Origin: Varanus komodoensis
Taxonomy: Eukaryota > Chordata > Lepidosauria > Squamata > Varanidae
Reading direction: 5' to 3'
DNA length: 64,000 nt
Assembly (NCBI RefSeq): GCF_004798865.1
Contig: NW_025335589.1
Span: 8,181,532-8,245,531, forward strand
Shown: positions 14,601-27,309 of the stretch, in pieces
How positions within the stretch are numbered: the stretch's first letter is position 1
Layout of the letters: each line of letters opens with the position of its first letter
The notes under the pieces: model-generated
What the model saw: the letters and a program-made list of their open reading frames with translations, nothing else
Told to the model about the DNA's origin: nothing
Database searches by the model: none
Made by a program: the position numbers and the translations under genes

Positions 14601-15023
14601 AAACATTTCCAAGGAATCTGTTCATTCACATTCCATTCCCTTTCCCTGTGTCTGACAAATTAGTATCTGACAAATACTTCTCCAGTGTTTCCTTGGAGGT
14701 TCAAGGTTTTATTCTGGGCTCCCTTTCCCTGATGGATAAACAAAGTTTAATATAAAAAAAGAAAAGGAAAAGGAAAAAACAGCAAGGTGGTGGGATGGAA
14801 GGAGTCCTATACAGTATTTATAAAATGAAGTGGTATGTTGGATGCAGGACCTTATAGTAAGACTAGATGACATTCTCACATGCCCATCCAATCTACAGAA
14901 TAACAAACTATTACTTTTCTTAATTAACAGAATTCTAAACCGTGTTCACTAAAGCACATGTCTATTGTTCAAGTTTGCTAGGATGTTCTAGCCACACTCC
15001 TGCATTTGCTAGCCAACACCTGG

Positions 15024-15150
15024 ACTATTTATTTATTTATTTATTTATTTAAAACATTTTTATGCCGGCCCCATCGCAACAAAGCCTTGGGGCGGCTCAC
15101 GACAAGAAAAAAATATAACAAATTATACAATAAAAATATTAAAACCCGGT
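15024..15150 (-). mobile_element. LINE 3' tail (L2/CR1-like)
   Basis: A TTTA-repeat tract (15026-15050) followed by AAAACATTTTTATGCCGGCC, CCATCGCAACAAAGCCTTGG and GGCGGCTCAC. In reverse this is a LINE 3' untranslated end ('gagccgcccc...aaggctttgttgcgatggggcc...aaataaataaa'). Four more minus-strand copies occur in the window, and a longer plus-strand relative lies at 41457-41833. Confidence 0.7.
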
Positions 15151-15603
15151 GCATCTCTAGAGGAATTCCATTATTCCAGGCCACTTTTTGGGGTCATGGG
15201 AACACTTTGCAGTTTGATAAGCTATCCTGGACACCACCACAAAACAGCTGTGACAAGTGCAAAGACTAGAAAACTACCCAAAAGACTTAGTACAAGGCAA
15301 AGCCCCCAGACACCAAACAACTCCTTTGAGCATGCACTTTTCTCCACTAACAGGAAGCTGCTTCACAGCAATCCCAGTTGCTGGTTTTAAACAAATGTGT
15401 TAGTTAAAAAACTAAAGTGGGAGAAATAAGGTACCTTGGTGGGTACTAAGAAAGCTGTCCAGGGATGCACTGGTGCCCACTGCCTTTGGATTAGTCTAAC
15501 GTGCCCTATGTTGTGAACTGGTCTCTTCCCTCTTTCCTTCTTACTGTCAAGCTCAAGACAATCCTTTGAAGTGCAATTCTCTCGAAATTTATAAGATTAA
15601 GAA

Positions 15604-15975
15604 TGAACTAAAAATAGCCTTCCACCAAAGATGACGGAGAAGCATCTGTCCATGTAAAGAGTTGAATCCAAACTGGAAGCTTCCCCTCTGTCCTTCCCTT
15701 CCAGCAAAGCTTCAGGATGGTTTTCCCTGCTTGAGAGCAAGATGGCAAGAAAGCCAGAGACCCTCTATCTGAGCAGCTTGTTCTACCTACTATCATTACA
15801 AGGTCAAGGACTGGGCCTCACAGCTCTCCCTCTCCCATCCTTCCACCCCTTCCAAAACAGGCAGATTCTCATGCTCTGCCTGAGAAGCTTCACTAAGTAA
15901 CCTTGACACTTCAAAGTCCTCAGCCCCTCTTACTCCTCCTCCTCACAATCAGATAAATCCATCTGAACAGCCTGT
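15604..15975 (+). repeat. Unclassified dispersed repeat, copy 1
   Basis: Shares an ordered series of blocks with 27310-27735: GAGAAGCATCTGTCCATGTA, AAGAGTTGAATCC, TTGAGAGC...GATGG, TACAAGGTCAAGGACT, and ACTCCTCCTCCTCACAATCA before GATAAATCCATCTGA. On the reverse strand the last block would read as a short acidic peptide (Asp-Leu-Ser-Asp-Cys-Glu-Glu-Glu-Glu). I cannot assign a family from this. Confidence 0.55.
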
Positions 15976-17097
15976 AATGAGTGAGCCATGGGCCCACTTT
16001 CTGCCTTCTGATACTTTGGTTCTGCCCTAATTATGGCTTGTGATCACCATGCTGCACACCTATGTGGTTGCAAGATTATGCTACAGTAGGCCTCAGGATT
16101 GTCTTGAATTACTAGCTGGTCTGAACATAAATTTTACTGAAATTTTCATATGGATTATTTTGCCTTCTTTACACACAGAGAATTCAATATTTGCAGCGCA
16201 TATACAATACAGAAAATGTAGCCCAAGCTATCAACAGCTAAGATTTAAATAGGAAAAAAACCAAATCCGCTAAAAGTAAAATCACAGAAAATGTGTGTTT
16301 TATTCTGTTGCTGTTGCTGTTTTGCTTTTTTCTTCAAAGGAAAGCACAAGGAATGAACTAGAAACTGCACGGGTCCTTTAAGCCAACTAAGCCAAGACGG
16401 CATTTACATCAACATTCATATTCAACATAAACCATAAAACAAACACATGCAGTTTATTGCTGCTAAGCTATAGCCTATAAATTGGAAAAGGGTGAAAATT
16501 AAGGCTACAGAGAAGTCCAAGTTATACGCATGAAGAAACATAACCAAAGAGAAAAGGGCAACAAATTTTTACAGCAGCTGGAAATGCTAGATTTAATTAT
16601 TGGAGGGAAATCATGCAGAGAAGTTAGCTGCCTAATATGATTTACAACAAAGAAGAAAAGTCAGACGAATATCCCAGTTAAATCGACAAACTGCCAATAA
16701 TCAGAACATAGACCACTGCAATTTGTGACGATGCATGAGTTCTGCAAAGTTATCACAGCGAAAAAGGCAACAAAGCATGAGTAATACTTATCAAATGTAC
16801 AAATCTTAAACCCCAGTAGAATTTTTTAAAACCACTGGATTTCAAAGAGCAGCTCTTATATCATTGTGAAACTATCTGGGCAATCACAAGTCATCAACAT
16901 ACTCCATGAAGCAAAATTATAATACAAAATCTATTTCACTCATTCATCATTTTATTTTGCATGTTTTTATGCTTGCATTTTAATCTGTCCACCGAACATG
17001 CATAATACGTAGTTACTCAACACATTACAGAAAGTGGCAAAAAGTGAATGCTTCATTATATTTTCCACAGAGGTGTGCAAAAGTGCCACATAAGTAT

Positions 17098-17300
17098 GTA
17101 TGTATTAAATTGTTATCCCACCATTTCTTCTACCAAAGAACTAATGGTGGCTTACACAATATTCTTTCTCTCAGTCTTATCTTACCTCACAGCAACTACC
17201 TTGTGAGGATGGTTGGGCTGAGAATCTGTGACTGTCCCAAAATCACCCAGTTATCTCCATGGCTGAGGAGGACTAGAAAGGACTAGAGCCAGACTTCTCA
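17098..17300 (-). mobile_element. MIR-like SINE, reverse orientation
   Basis: Reads TTATCCCACCATTTCTTCTA, TCAGTCTTATCTTACCTCAC, AGCAACTACCTTGTGAGGAT, GGCTGAGAATCTGTGACTGT, CCAAAATCACCCAGTTATCT and CATGGCTGAG. This is the reverse of the SINE seen at 20736-20995, including the core 'cagtcactg..tctcagcc' and the '..ttgttgtgagga' block. Confidence 0.75.
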
Positions 17301-19624
17301 AGTCCTGCTCTCTGCATTATATCTGCAATGTTTGCATTACCTCAAAAACTGCAGATTTTTTCACATCAAAACTTTGGATTGAAAATATGCCTCCTTAATA
17401 TCCATATAAATTATATTCAAAATTGTAGAAGCAATTAAAATACTTATACATATTTAATGTGGTTAAGCTATCCTCACAGCAATAAGCATGAGATATTATT
17501 TAGTAAGGTATGCAATATGTTATGTTCACCAGGTATAGCCCAGTATTGAATGACACAGTAGTACCTTGGCACTATGTTGCAACAAGCCTACTATTCTTTT
17601 TATAGGCTCCTTCCAAACTCAATGTTCAAGTTCTCCAAACTGTAGTGCACAAAGGATCAATGTGATCCATGATGTGAAGAATCATGCTCACTTTGGTACA
17701 GAGCAAGGCTTTCAGAAAAATGGATGCAGACATTTCCCAAGGGTCTGTCCTTCTCTTTCTAAGTGGCTCAATGGATATTAGAAAAATGCTGCTTTTTAAT
17801 AAAAACTGTACTTTTTATTAAATTTTGATATAAGCATGGCTTCTACAGTGTCCTCTTGGAGACCTTAGAATCAAAGGACAATGTCTTGCTTATCTGCTTT
17901 TAGCTGAACTTGCAAGACAAAATAGTATTAAAGCCCAGCTCTTAACTCTCAGCATCATGGAATAAATCCCCTGATGGAAACTGGCTTCCATGTAAGATTT
18001 GTTGATTAAGTTACTAAGGGTTGTGCAACTGTTGTCATACCAACCCTTACACACTGTTTTATGGCATTAATTTTAGAGTCATATAGCAGGCTTAAACTAT
18101 TTTCCTGATTACAAGCTATTTCAACTTGATAATACACTTGAAAAATCCTAGTGTCCACAAGGATAGTTTTGCTACATTTGGATCTGTGGTTCATATTTTG
18201 TTCATCACTATTCAACCAAGCAAAATGGAACTTCCTTCACACAGCATTTTCTTCTATTCTACTCTTCCCAAAACTAAGGTGGTGCTTAGGTATACAAGAA
18301 GATGTTGCAAGTTGAACGGGAACATGCCTTGATGAAAGAAACTATGGTTACCTCCTCCACCAGTTTTGATAAACAGAAGAGCTGTCTTTTCCAGTAACCT
18401 AGTTTCTGTTTAAGTTCAAAATGATGTGAATTAAACCCCTTGAGCCATCACACTGAGATATAACAGAGTCAAGGCAGAATAAGATCAAGAAGTGTCAGCC
18501 AACACCTGCTTTAGATGGTTCAAAGACATAAGCAATGTGCAAGAAATAACAAGGGTCAGCCCAGATGGAAGCACTGCTTTGAAATAAACTAGTACAATAA
18601 GAATGTTTACTGTAAATATTCTTACGTGACAAATGCACAAAGAAAGGGTGAAAATACTATCAAGCAGCAGGAAAAGAGAAGCTATCAATGAGGCCGTGTC
18701 ACTCATGGTGTCTCTGCGTAAAGCCAGAATATAAGTTGTCACCCTTGTCCCACTCCAATGACTATCAGGCAATGAACTAAAAAAGATGTATATTTCATCT
18801 TCCCAGGACTGTCGACCATCCCTTGATTCTTTGATGTAACAAATGAAACCTGCCCACTATTTCACAAGCACAAAATGACACTGTAGGTACCTGACAACAT
18901 CTCTGTTTGCCAGAGTGGGTAACTAGCTCTGGATGAAGTGCAGACAGCTTATTAAACAATGCACAGCATGAATCCTGAGGCCAATGCAGATGATCTTTAA
19001 AAATTACCACTATCCTGGGCAAGTGTGCTTTTGATTTTAATATCTTTTAAAACAAAAACTTCTGAATATGTTGAAATATAAGCAGAAAATTGATATTTCT
19101 TTTTTAAAAGAAAACAACCACGATGTGAGACACACAACAAAGTCACTTTTAAATAGAATTCAATATAAGACAAAATTTCTTTTTCAGATATATTTCCTTT
19201 TTCTCCTATTTTCAATTGGGTAGGCACTGATATATATGTTTTATACTATAAATTCAAATGTATATTTAATGTAACAAATGGGTGTTAGCTATGATATTAT
19301 TATTCTTTGTGTATAATTATTTTCTAATAATGCTGTACAAGTTTAAAATGGATTTTTTTAAAACTTCTAGAGAAAACCACTTTTTGATAAATATATACAT
19401 AAATATGCTTGCTTAGGCAATAATTTTTATGATGAAAACCTTAATTTTAACATTTTCCATTTGATGAACCACTGATATGGTAGCTGACATTCAGCTATGA
19501 TACATACATTAATATTATGTGAAAGTGTTATGGTTTCATAACTAATTTTTGATTACGTGCACAAATCAATCACATTAATTTTAGAACATAATTTAGCATA
19601 TGTTTTTAAATGGTGCAAGAACTG

Positions 19625-19860
19625 AGAGTCAGTATGGTTAAGAATGCTCTACTGGAACTCTGAAGATCTGGCTCCTAGTTCCCAATCAGCCATGAGACTA
19701 GCTGGGTAACTTTGTGCAGTCACAGATTCTCACCTCACCAAATTGTTGCTGTGAGGATAAAATGGAGGAGAAAAGAATCTTAGGTAAGCTGCCTTGGGTT
19801 TCTTGAAAAAATAATAAAAGTGGTATATAAATGAAATGCAATATAAGATAATGATGATGA
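19625..19860 (+). mobile_element. MIR-like SINE
   Basis: Head GAGTCAGTATGGTTAAGAAT, TGCTCTACTGG; then TCAGCCATGAGACTAGCTGG, CAGTCACAGATTCTCACCTC, ACCAAATTGTTGCTGTGAGG, ATAAAATGGAGGAG, and a tail CTTGGGTTTCTTGAAAAAAT with GATGATGATGG. This order (tRNA-like head, core, TTGTTGTGAGGATAAAATGG, ATG-repeat tail) is that of reptile tRNA-derived SINEs with a MIR-type core. Confidence 0.75.
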
Positions 19861-20735
19861 TGGCTGTTATTATTCACATAACAGTAGCAGTTGGTTCACC
19901 TAAGGTGTGATTATCTAAATGCCACATGAAGTCTACATTCAGAGGCAGCTATGTAATCACTCTATATATATGAAGAGTCAGCTTAGCTGCTTCAGTGTCC
20001 TTACTGATTCCAACACTGCACTAGTGGAAAAGTTTGGTTCTGTTATTCTCATTGCTCTCACCAGTTCAATTCCCACTGAAGTTACTGGACAAAAGCAGAG
20101 GCAGCTGTTGTAAGTCAACAGAGTTGCTTCTGAATTAAAGTTGCTTCCTGGGTTACACAGAACATGTGTTGGATGAAAGATTGTTGGCATGAACACATAT
20201 ATAAAGACCAGCCAGATACATAGACCACTAGATTTAATTCCAACAACATGTTGTTCTTGTTTCATCAAGCAGTTAAAAGCCCTAGAAGAGCTGAGGAGAT
20301 CTAAGCCATACCAAAAGGACAGTCAGGGACAATATCTGAAAATCTTATGTATGAGAGGATGAAGGAATCATACTGGTAAGGTTATAATTCACCAGATTCA
20401 TTTGAATGCTCTGTCAAAAAGGATAATGTGATCATGGGATTCATGAAGAAGAAAATAATTTGTATGTGCATTCCAACAACTGGGCTTATGACAACAGTGA
20501 CATCATTATCATAATGTATCAGACTAAAAACCTAGCTCTAAAATATTATTCATATGTGATCAAATGAAAGTCTGGGAAAACTAGCAATAAGAATGATTTT
20601 AAAGTAACACTGCACTGTAAATAGGAAGACTACAGGAATTCAAGCTAAATAAAACTATTTTATTTATCAAAAGGAAGGTTAAGCAAACCACAATAATGCA
20701 AGCGAGTCTGTGGGAGAAACAGGAGTTAACTTAAG

Positions 20736-20995
20736 AGAAACAGTGTGGCATGGTGGGTGGAGTGTTGGGCTGAGGACATGAGAGACTGGGGTTCCAGCCC
20801 CCACTCAGCCATGAGGCCTACTAGGAGACTTTGGGTCAGTCACTGCCTCTCAGCCTAACCAACTCACAGGGTAGTTGTTGTGAAGCTAAAAACCACTTTC
20901 GGTTCCTTGCAAGAGGAAGAAAGACAGCCTATAAAGACAATGTAATAGTAATAATGATAATATTGATGATGATGATTATGATGATGTTCGTCTAA
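20736..20995 (+). mobile_element. MIR-like SINE, best-kept copy
   Basis: Head CAGTGTGGCATGGTGGGTGG, GTGTTGGGCTGAGGACATGA, box-B-like GGGGTTCCAGCCCCCACTCA, core GGTCAGTCACTGCCTCTCAG, CCTAACCAACTCACAGGGTA, GTTGTTGTGAAG, and tail CTTGCAAGAGGAAGAAAGAC followed by TAATGATAATATTGATGATG. The best preserved of the SINE copies of this type here. The B-box-like part has lost its TTCGA. Confidence 0.8.
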
Positions 20996-21227
20996 TAAAG
21001 CAAGGATGTTCAGCTATCAAGGAGCAATGCATTGTCACTGATCTGCAATTTTAAATACCTGTCTAAAAATCACTATATTTACCTACAAATCAAGTGTGCT
21101 TGGTACTTAACTGGAAGCATCTATCTCGACTAGCTGTTTCACTGTATTAATTTATGGAGCAATCGAGGGCATGTCTACGCAGAAGTAAGCTTCATAGAAT
21201 TCAGTAAGACTTGATCTTAGATGAAGC

Positions 21228-21292
21228 TGGATTATAATTCTCATCATTCCTGCCCATGTTGGCCAGGAAGGAATGATGAGCATTGCAGGTCA
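21228..21292. mobile_element. Palindromic MITE relic
   Basis: CTCATCATTCCT (21240-21251) is repeated exactly in reverse as AGGAATGATGAG (21269-21280) around a short loop with CCCATGTTGGCCAGG. The sequence matches a squamate palindromic MITE type recalled as 'acaactcccatcattcctg...ccatgctggc'. It may be only a hairpin-shaped relic. Confidence 0.55.
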
Positions 21293-21678
21293 ACATCTTC
21301 TCATGGGTTGCAGGCTTTCCCCTCCTAGTGTAGAACTGTAGGCTTTGTCACCAATTCTGAATGCTAAAATCTGAGAATTACACAGATCTTCCAGAATACG
21401 CTAATAGCATTTAGAGTTTGCAGCAATGGGTGAATTTCATATGATACATTTTTTTAAAAAAGTATACCCCCTCAACAGAAGTTCACATAAAATAGGTACA
21501 ACTCAATATCTAAACTTAGCACCTTGCAAAACATTTCCCTACAATAATAATTTTAAAAAAGTAACTTCATATGTATCCAAAGTTCTCCAACATTAGTTTG
21601 TCAGAGCTCTGGTGCCTATGAGTTCAGATTGCAAGCCCAATAAATTCAACTCTCAGTGTTGCAAGATTTCCAGCTTAC

Positions 21679-21787
21679 CTCAAATTCAGCATGCCTGTGA
21701 ATATCTTCAGCTCTCTGTCTGCTCAAGATAAATTCTGCTTCATTTGCTACTCTAACAAGATGATCTTTCATTGTTTGACTCAGTAAT
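21679..21787 (-). CDS. LRBA: LRBA internal exon, [20 protein letters not shown]
   Basis: Seen: 109 bases on the minus strand after acceptor TGTTTACAG. One base completes Arg, then it reads [36 protein letters not shown], ending on a whole Glu codon with donor GTAAGC. Known: [11 protein letters not shown] followed by RQRAED is a hallmark of LRBA and NBEA. The variants [12 protein letters not shown] and LLSQTMKDH fit LRBA better than NBEA, which as I recall has LLCHAMKDH and LNRQRAEDVHKH. The sequence is charged and amphipathic and probably forms long helices. It joins in frame to SLCAQYSADKRE in the exon at 442-608, 21 kb downstream. Confidence 0.95.
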
Positions 21788-21830
21788 CTGTAAACAGAAA
21801 GGCATCAGGAACAGATCAGTGGTTACAGAT

Positions 21831-21848
21831 TACACACACACACACACA
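21831..21848 (+). repeat. (AC)n microsatellite
   Basis: A run of nine AC units just upstream of the acceptor of the 21679-21787 exon (within 60 bases on the genomic strand). It is intronic. Confidence 0.9.
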
Positions 21849-24125
21849 TTTTTGAAACAAACACACTAAAACAGCAACATGTTTCATGAAAGGAAGTTCA
21901 AACCAAAGCAATAAGCTCCCCCACCTGGAAGGAATTCCCTATTAATGCCAAGGCATGGGGTTGACTTTACAGGTGCTGAGTAGTTCCTTCCACTAAGGTG
22001 GATGGTAACTACTATACAAACAAGAGATTCATTCTTACAAGGATATACAAATAGATTTTTGTATCAAGCATGATTTAGCTACCACTAGATGACTCATAGC
22101 AAGTTAATACAACACCTGTTAGCTATGTAAATGTAATTTAGTCATAAACAACCACAGTTAATACACTGTCGCTTGTAAGTAAAAGGGATTCCATGTTCAG
22201 CTATCATTCTCCTTTCTTAAACAGGTACAGATATGGAAAATATGAGAACATTATTTGTTGTAAATGGCACAATTATTTTTTGCATAGCTTTTCTTTACTG
22301 AACATCAACACTGCATGTTTCCTAGGAAATATTGTAACTGGCTTAGCTGTCTCTGGTTTTCATTTTAAAATATCTAAGAAATTAACTGTTTTCTTATGCA
22401 CAAATATAACCTTTTACCACTTGTGACATGCCCTCACAAAACTTTAAAGTTACAATCTGATCTGTAAAGCACTTTACTGATACAGGCCTCACTGACATGA
22501 GCTGGACTTACATTAGTTGAAAAACAAGAACCTTAGTCATCAGCAAATAACCTTTGGATTTTCTATTAAGTTTACAAACGCATATGTTCCCAATTTGCAC
22601 AAAGATATTTAAATGCATGCAGAGATGATCAAACAGAATTCAAAGCAATAAAAGCCAAACTTCTAAAAATATACTCTGTTTTATAGGTGAACATTCTAAC
22701 ACAAAATGCAAAAATCATTATGTGAGCTTCTACACACCAAGTAAATTATTTTCTCCATCCCTTCAGGACACTCCAAGATATCACTTTTAGTTTCATCACA
22801 TCTTTAACACCATTTGATGTTTCTCTCAGTTACATATTGTGTCTTTATCTAGCATGTTCTTAAAGTAATTCCAATTATGAATCCATATAGACATAATAAT
22901 TATAAAGAAGATTTCTGCCACCTTTAAGGGTTTTTCGTTTTTTTTTTAGATTTTACATGCAGGTAAAGATTCTACACTGGACAGTTTCAACAGTTCAACT
23001 GGAGGGAAGTTATCCTAGTTTTCCCCTTGCAATGTTTTAAAGTAACTTAGAAAAACATGTCATCTTATAGACTCCTGGAGAAAGGAAAGTTAGTGGAAAA
23101 AATTGTATGCATTTGCTTGTGATTTTTTTTTTAATTTCTTCAATATTGCAACAAGGCACCAATACAAAGATCATGGACATAATCATCCTTGGTACGGCAT
23201 CATCATCTATTATAGTGCTTTACAGAAAAACGTAAGCAAGAAGTCAAGTCACAACCTACAGTTTGACACAGCAATGTGGGGAAAGAAAAGACAGGACAGA
23301 GACAAGCACAGCAGTGAAAAATATGTGCAAATGTTATCCATGCTTAAGGCTTAGCTGCATTGGGAAATAAAAATGGGTTAACCTTAGCAGACAAGGGTTT
23401 AGAAAAGAGAGAGATGAGAGTGAAATTTGGGCAGAAGGGCCAACAAAAGGGACTGGGCTGCATTGTTCTAAGCTAACAGAAGATATGAAAGTGGTAAAGG
23501 ACAGCAGAGGTGAAGAAATGAAGGTAATAAGCAGAAATATAAATTTTATGTAGATATAGAACTGCCTTATTAAAAGAAAACTCAGTATATATATTTATAC
23601 ATCTAATTTGCATGGTTTCCATGGAACATCTACCATTCCTGATGAACCTATGACATAACCAACCTGATGCATTATAGTTCTTTTCTGAAACATTTTCCAA
23701 AACCAGGAGTCAATACTGAACTTAACAAGACAAGAACAATATGAACTCTTGTTTCTTAAGTTTTGTTTGTATCCCTTTAATACAGGAGAAATCATAAACA
23801 ATAGGTTAAGGTTTTGGGGGAAAACATTCACAAATCATTACAAGCATGGTTGAAGTAATGTATGAGTGTATAAGATTTGATACAAAGAAACAACAGAGGT
23901 GGTCAGAGACCAATGAACTTTGACATTCAGTAGAATCATTAATGCATTTCTTTAAAGTCAGAAAAAGTTCAACTTTCTTTCTTTTTAAAATCAAATGAGC
24001 TATTTGTAAAGTAAAAAAGTACCCCGCCACTTATAGCTACAGTAAAAGCCACGGTGAAAAATAAACCTTCAAAATTAAGGTATATAGTAAAGTGTAAGTA
24101 GAAAGTAATAGAACACATATTTGAT

Positions 24126-24365
24126 AGTGTGGTGTGGTGACTAGAGTGCTGACCTGAGGGACTAGGAGATCCAGGTTCTAGTGCCCACTTGGCCATGAAG
24201 CTCATGAAGGTCTGGATCAGTCACTTACAGTCAGCCTAAGCTACTTCACAGGATTGTTGTTGTGAGAATAAAATGGAGTGGAGGAAGCCTATAAAAACTA
24301 CCCTGTGTTCCTCGCAAGTGGAAAAAGGTGTGATAAAAATGCAATATAATAATATAAGTATTACT
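24126..24365 (+). mobile_element. MIR-like SINE
   Basis: Head GTGTGGTGTGGTGACTAGAG, TGCTGACCTGAGGGACTAGG, box-B-like CCAGGTTCTAGTGCCCACTT, core GGATCAGTCACTTACAGTCA, GGATTGTTGTTGTGAGAATA, AAATGGAGTGGAGG and tail GTTCCTCGCAAGTGGAAAAA followed by an ATAATA-rich end. Same family as 20736-20995. Confidence 0.78.
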
Positions 24366-25214
24366 AATGTCAAATATCTAGACTAATGGAGTCCAATCAC
24401 ATAACAAAAAGGTAGCTGCTGTCACCTATAGATCAAGCACCTATTTTAAAATATAACCTTAATATTTATTAAGGCTCTTAAATGGACAAAGTGCATTTCA
24501 GCCTTATTGGTTGGCTCTACATACTTTAGGACAAGAAGATGATCATTGTAACATAGAAGATAAATCTCTCACTACAGCTCTGAATTCCAAGACTAAAGCA
24601 CATGTATTGGGTTTCAGTTCTAAATTATTTCTGATTATGTATTTCTGACCTACCTTGGCCTCCTTTATAGAATGACTGTTATAAATTTGATCCCTGAATA
24701 TACTTTATTACTTTAGATAACCTAGTGCATGGTCTATCTAAGTGAGACAGATATAATTAACAAATCAATTGCTAAAGCTATTAGATTTCCCTACAGTTTG
24801 CAGACTATATTTTCATCTGTTAAGTATATTCGTTAATTTAAAAATCTATTAAAAAGAAACAAAACTATTTTAAAAGAAAATATAAGTATTTAAGTTATAT
24901 TCATAATTTATGACTTGCAATATCCAAGTGGGCTGGACCCCAACAAGAATCAAAAGAATTAAAAACAGCTACTAGTGCAGTTTTCTAATTCTTTAAACAC
25001 TCACTCACACAGAAGTATAGTAATAGCAGTTTTCAGGCTCCTGCAAGAGACTTCATAAATAGAAGAGCATATTTGTATTTCATTTTTGTTTGCTTTTTTG
25101 TTTCTCATGCAATACCCCAGCACAAGGTGCAGCAACCTTCCATCAGCAGAGACTACCTTTGCATTCATTACATCATACCTATCACACCAAAGAGAGGACT
25201 GTTATTCTCTCCTA

Positions 25215-25690
25215 TGTCAGTTAGGTCAGGGATCATCAGCCCATGCTATTTAAGATCTACATGAAACCATTAGGGGAGATTCATTTGGAGATGTGGACTA
25301 AGATGCCATCAGTATGCTGATTATACCCAGCTTTACATCTTCTTTTCATCAACCCAAGATAAGGCAATGGATGTCTTTAATCTGTACTTGATTACTGGAT
25401 ACATCTATGCTGGATGAGAGCTTAAAAATGAAGTTAGATCCAAACAAGATGGAGGTATTGTTTCTTGAAGGTTTGTCTGTCCAACTTGTTCTGCACTTCC
25501 CCTGAAAGATCAGAAGTATAGCCTGGGTTTGCTCCTGGATCATAACCAAGGAACACCCCTAAGATCCCTCATTTGGGGCCCTGGTGGCCTTGGTAATCAC
25601 CAGTACCTTTTATCAGCTTAGGCTTATATACCAGTTAAAATACTATCTGGACAAAAACTGGGAAACAGCTATTGCTCAGTTGAAAACATA
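25215..25690 (+). mobile_element. L2-like LINE fragment, reverse transcriptase part
   Basis: A plus-strand piece with broken frames. AAGATCTACATGAAACCATT reads IYMKP, CATCAGTATGCTGATTATAC gives the decayed HQYADYT active-site motif, and AAGTTAGATCCAAACAAGAT reads KLDPNKM(E). The same three blocks in the same order occur at 49510-50710 and, reversed, at 53482-54625. This is the palm to thumb part of an L2/CR1-type reverse transcriptase. It is old and heavily mutated. Confidence 0.65.
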
Positions 25691-27044
25691 CTGTTGAATG
25701 TAAATCCATTAACTTTTGTAGGTTCTTTGTATATATTTAACTCCACCAATTTACAAGCTTTTGACCTAATCCAAAAAGTAGTTTTAAATCTGAAAGAACT
25801 CTACAATCCTGGACAAGTGATTGTGTATTTAAATACTGATATATACAGGACTTTAATTGGTAAAAGCACTTTGTGAAAGAGAACCATTGGGACAGGACTG
25901 CTGAAGCACGAATCAGTAGAATGAGGCAACAGCTAAGCTTTACTCTCATAAAGAAAGATTACTTTAAAGCTAGGTGCGTCTCTGGGTCACCATATTTTAG
26001 ATGATGCTTCTCTAATTAATACCAAATAGGTTGGATATCTTCCCAATTCAGCATGTAATTAATTCATTTTATTCCTTCTTGGGAAATCTTTTCTTTTCAT
26101 TGCTTGAAAAAAGACAGTTCTACTGAATGCCAGCATATGTCAAAGTTCATGGATCTGCCACCAGCTCTTGTTATTTTTATAACATATGTTGTATGACTAG
26201 TGACAGAACACCAAACCATTAGCACAATGTGTAAAAGGCATGTTTTAGTGCATTTAGTTCAACATCATCATTTATATTCCTGTAAAATGATGGTATAAGC
26301 TTACAAAATTTTTCAAAAGTCCGCATGGTTCAAAATGTCTAGTGTGAATACTGCAAATTATTTCATATAATTGTTACAAAAACTATTGCATAAACATCTG
26401 GAAGAAGCCATTACATTTCCCAGAACTGAATGCAAAAGACTGAACCTACAGACTTACTCTAAAATACCTATAACCAAAATGATTTCAAAAACTATGTTTT
26501 TTTTTTAATGTTTGCGCAAACAAAAAATTTGCCATTTCTTTTAATGCTGAAGTGGGAGTTAGGAAAGATTCATAGACTCATGCTTAATTAAATGCGATTT
26601 GGGGATTGCTGATTAGAAGCAAGGGAGCAGCCCTGCATAACTTATGGCCCATCTAGCTAAACACAAGCAACCAACACAGACTGCCGTCCACCTGGTGGCT
26701 GACAAAGCCTGAAACCAGCAGCATCAGCAGGTGATTGAGCCATCCTAAAGGACTGCATTCAGCTTGGCAGCTCACAAGCTGTGCAAGCCTGCTACATGCA
26801 TGATGGCTGCAATTTACATTCCAAATAAATTATTTCGTATTTGCCAGCCTTTGCTTGCATTCTCTTAGAAATACTCTACATTTTCTTTTTGGCTGGCTGC
26901 TAATCTCCTATTTTTAATTATTCTATTGTGATACTTGGGTATTTTATTTTCAGTCATAGTGGCTGGATTCACAAAGGCAACCCTTGCTTTATCATTGGGT
27001 TGTCAGCTATGTGTGGCTTATGGTCAACAACCCATGATTTGTTA

Positions 27045-27125
27045 GCACAGCTGGATTCAGATAACACAATAGCCCACTATACAACAACCTACACTCAAGT
27101 CTTGGGCAATTGTGGTGAGTGAATC
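27045..27125 (+). mobile_element. MITE-type motif 'cagataacacaatagcccact'
   Basis: CAGATAACACAATAGCCCAC followed by TATACAACAACC. The same block is seen as CAGACAATACAATAGCCCAC at 61516 and, reversed, at the right end of the MITE at 61724-61856, so it belongs to one dispersed repeat family. Ends not defined here. Confidence 0.5.
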
Positions 27126-27309
27126 ACATTATTATGACATTATTTGTTCAAGTGAGAGAAAATATCAAAGTATCACAACAGAATATTCAAGGAATCAAGA
27201 GTTTAGCATACTTATCAGTTCTAAAAATGTCTATATCTTTCCTCTCTCCAGCAAACACAAAACCTTAGGAGGAGAGTATTTCTATTAAAGCTTAACTGGT
27301 TACAGAAGG

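Larger units (their letters stand above)
609..21678 (-). other. LRBA intron, about 21 kb
   Basis: Holds old repeats: a CR1 3' tail (about 6010-6099), MIR-like SINE copies (10926-11052, 17098-17300, 19625-19860, 20736-20995), a LINE tail (15024-15150), an unclassified repeat also found at 27310 (15604-15975), MITE-like pieces (5185-5255, 11190-11660, 21228-21292) and simple runs. The stretches 609-5180, 6100-10920, 11700-15000, 16000-17090 and 17310-19620 are AT-rich intron where I recognise nothing reliable. The short reading frames there lack family motifs and splice context. Confidence 0.8.
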
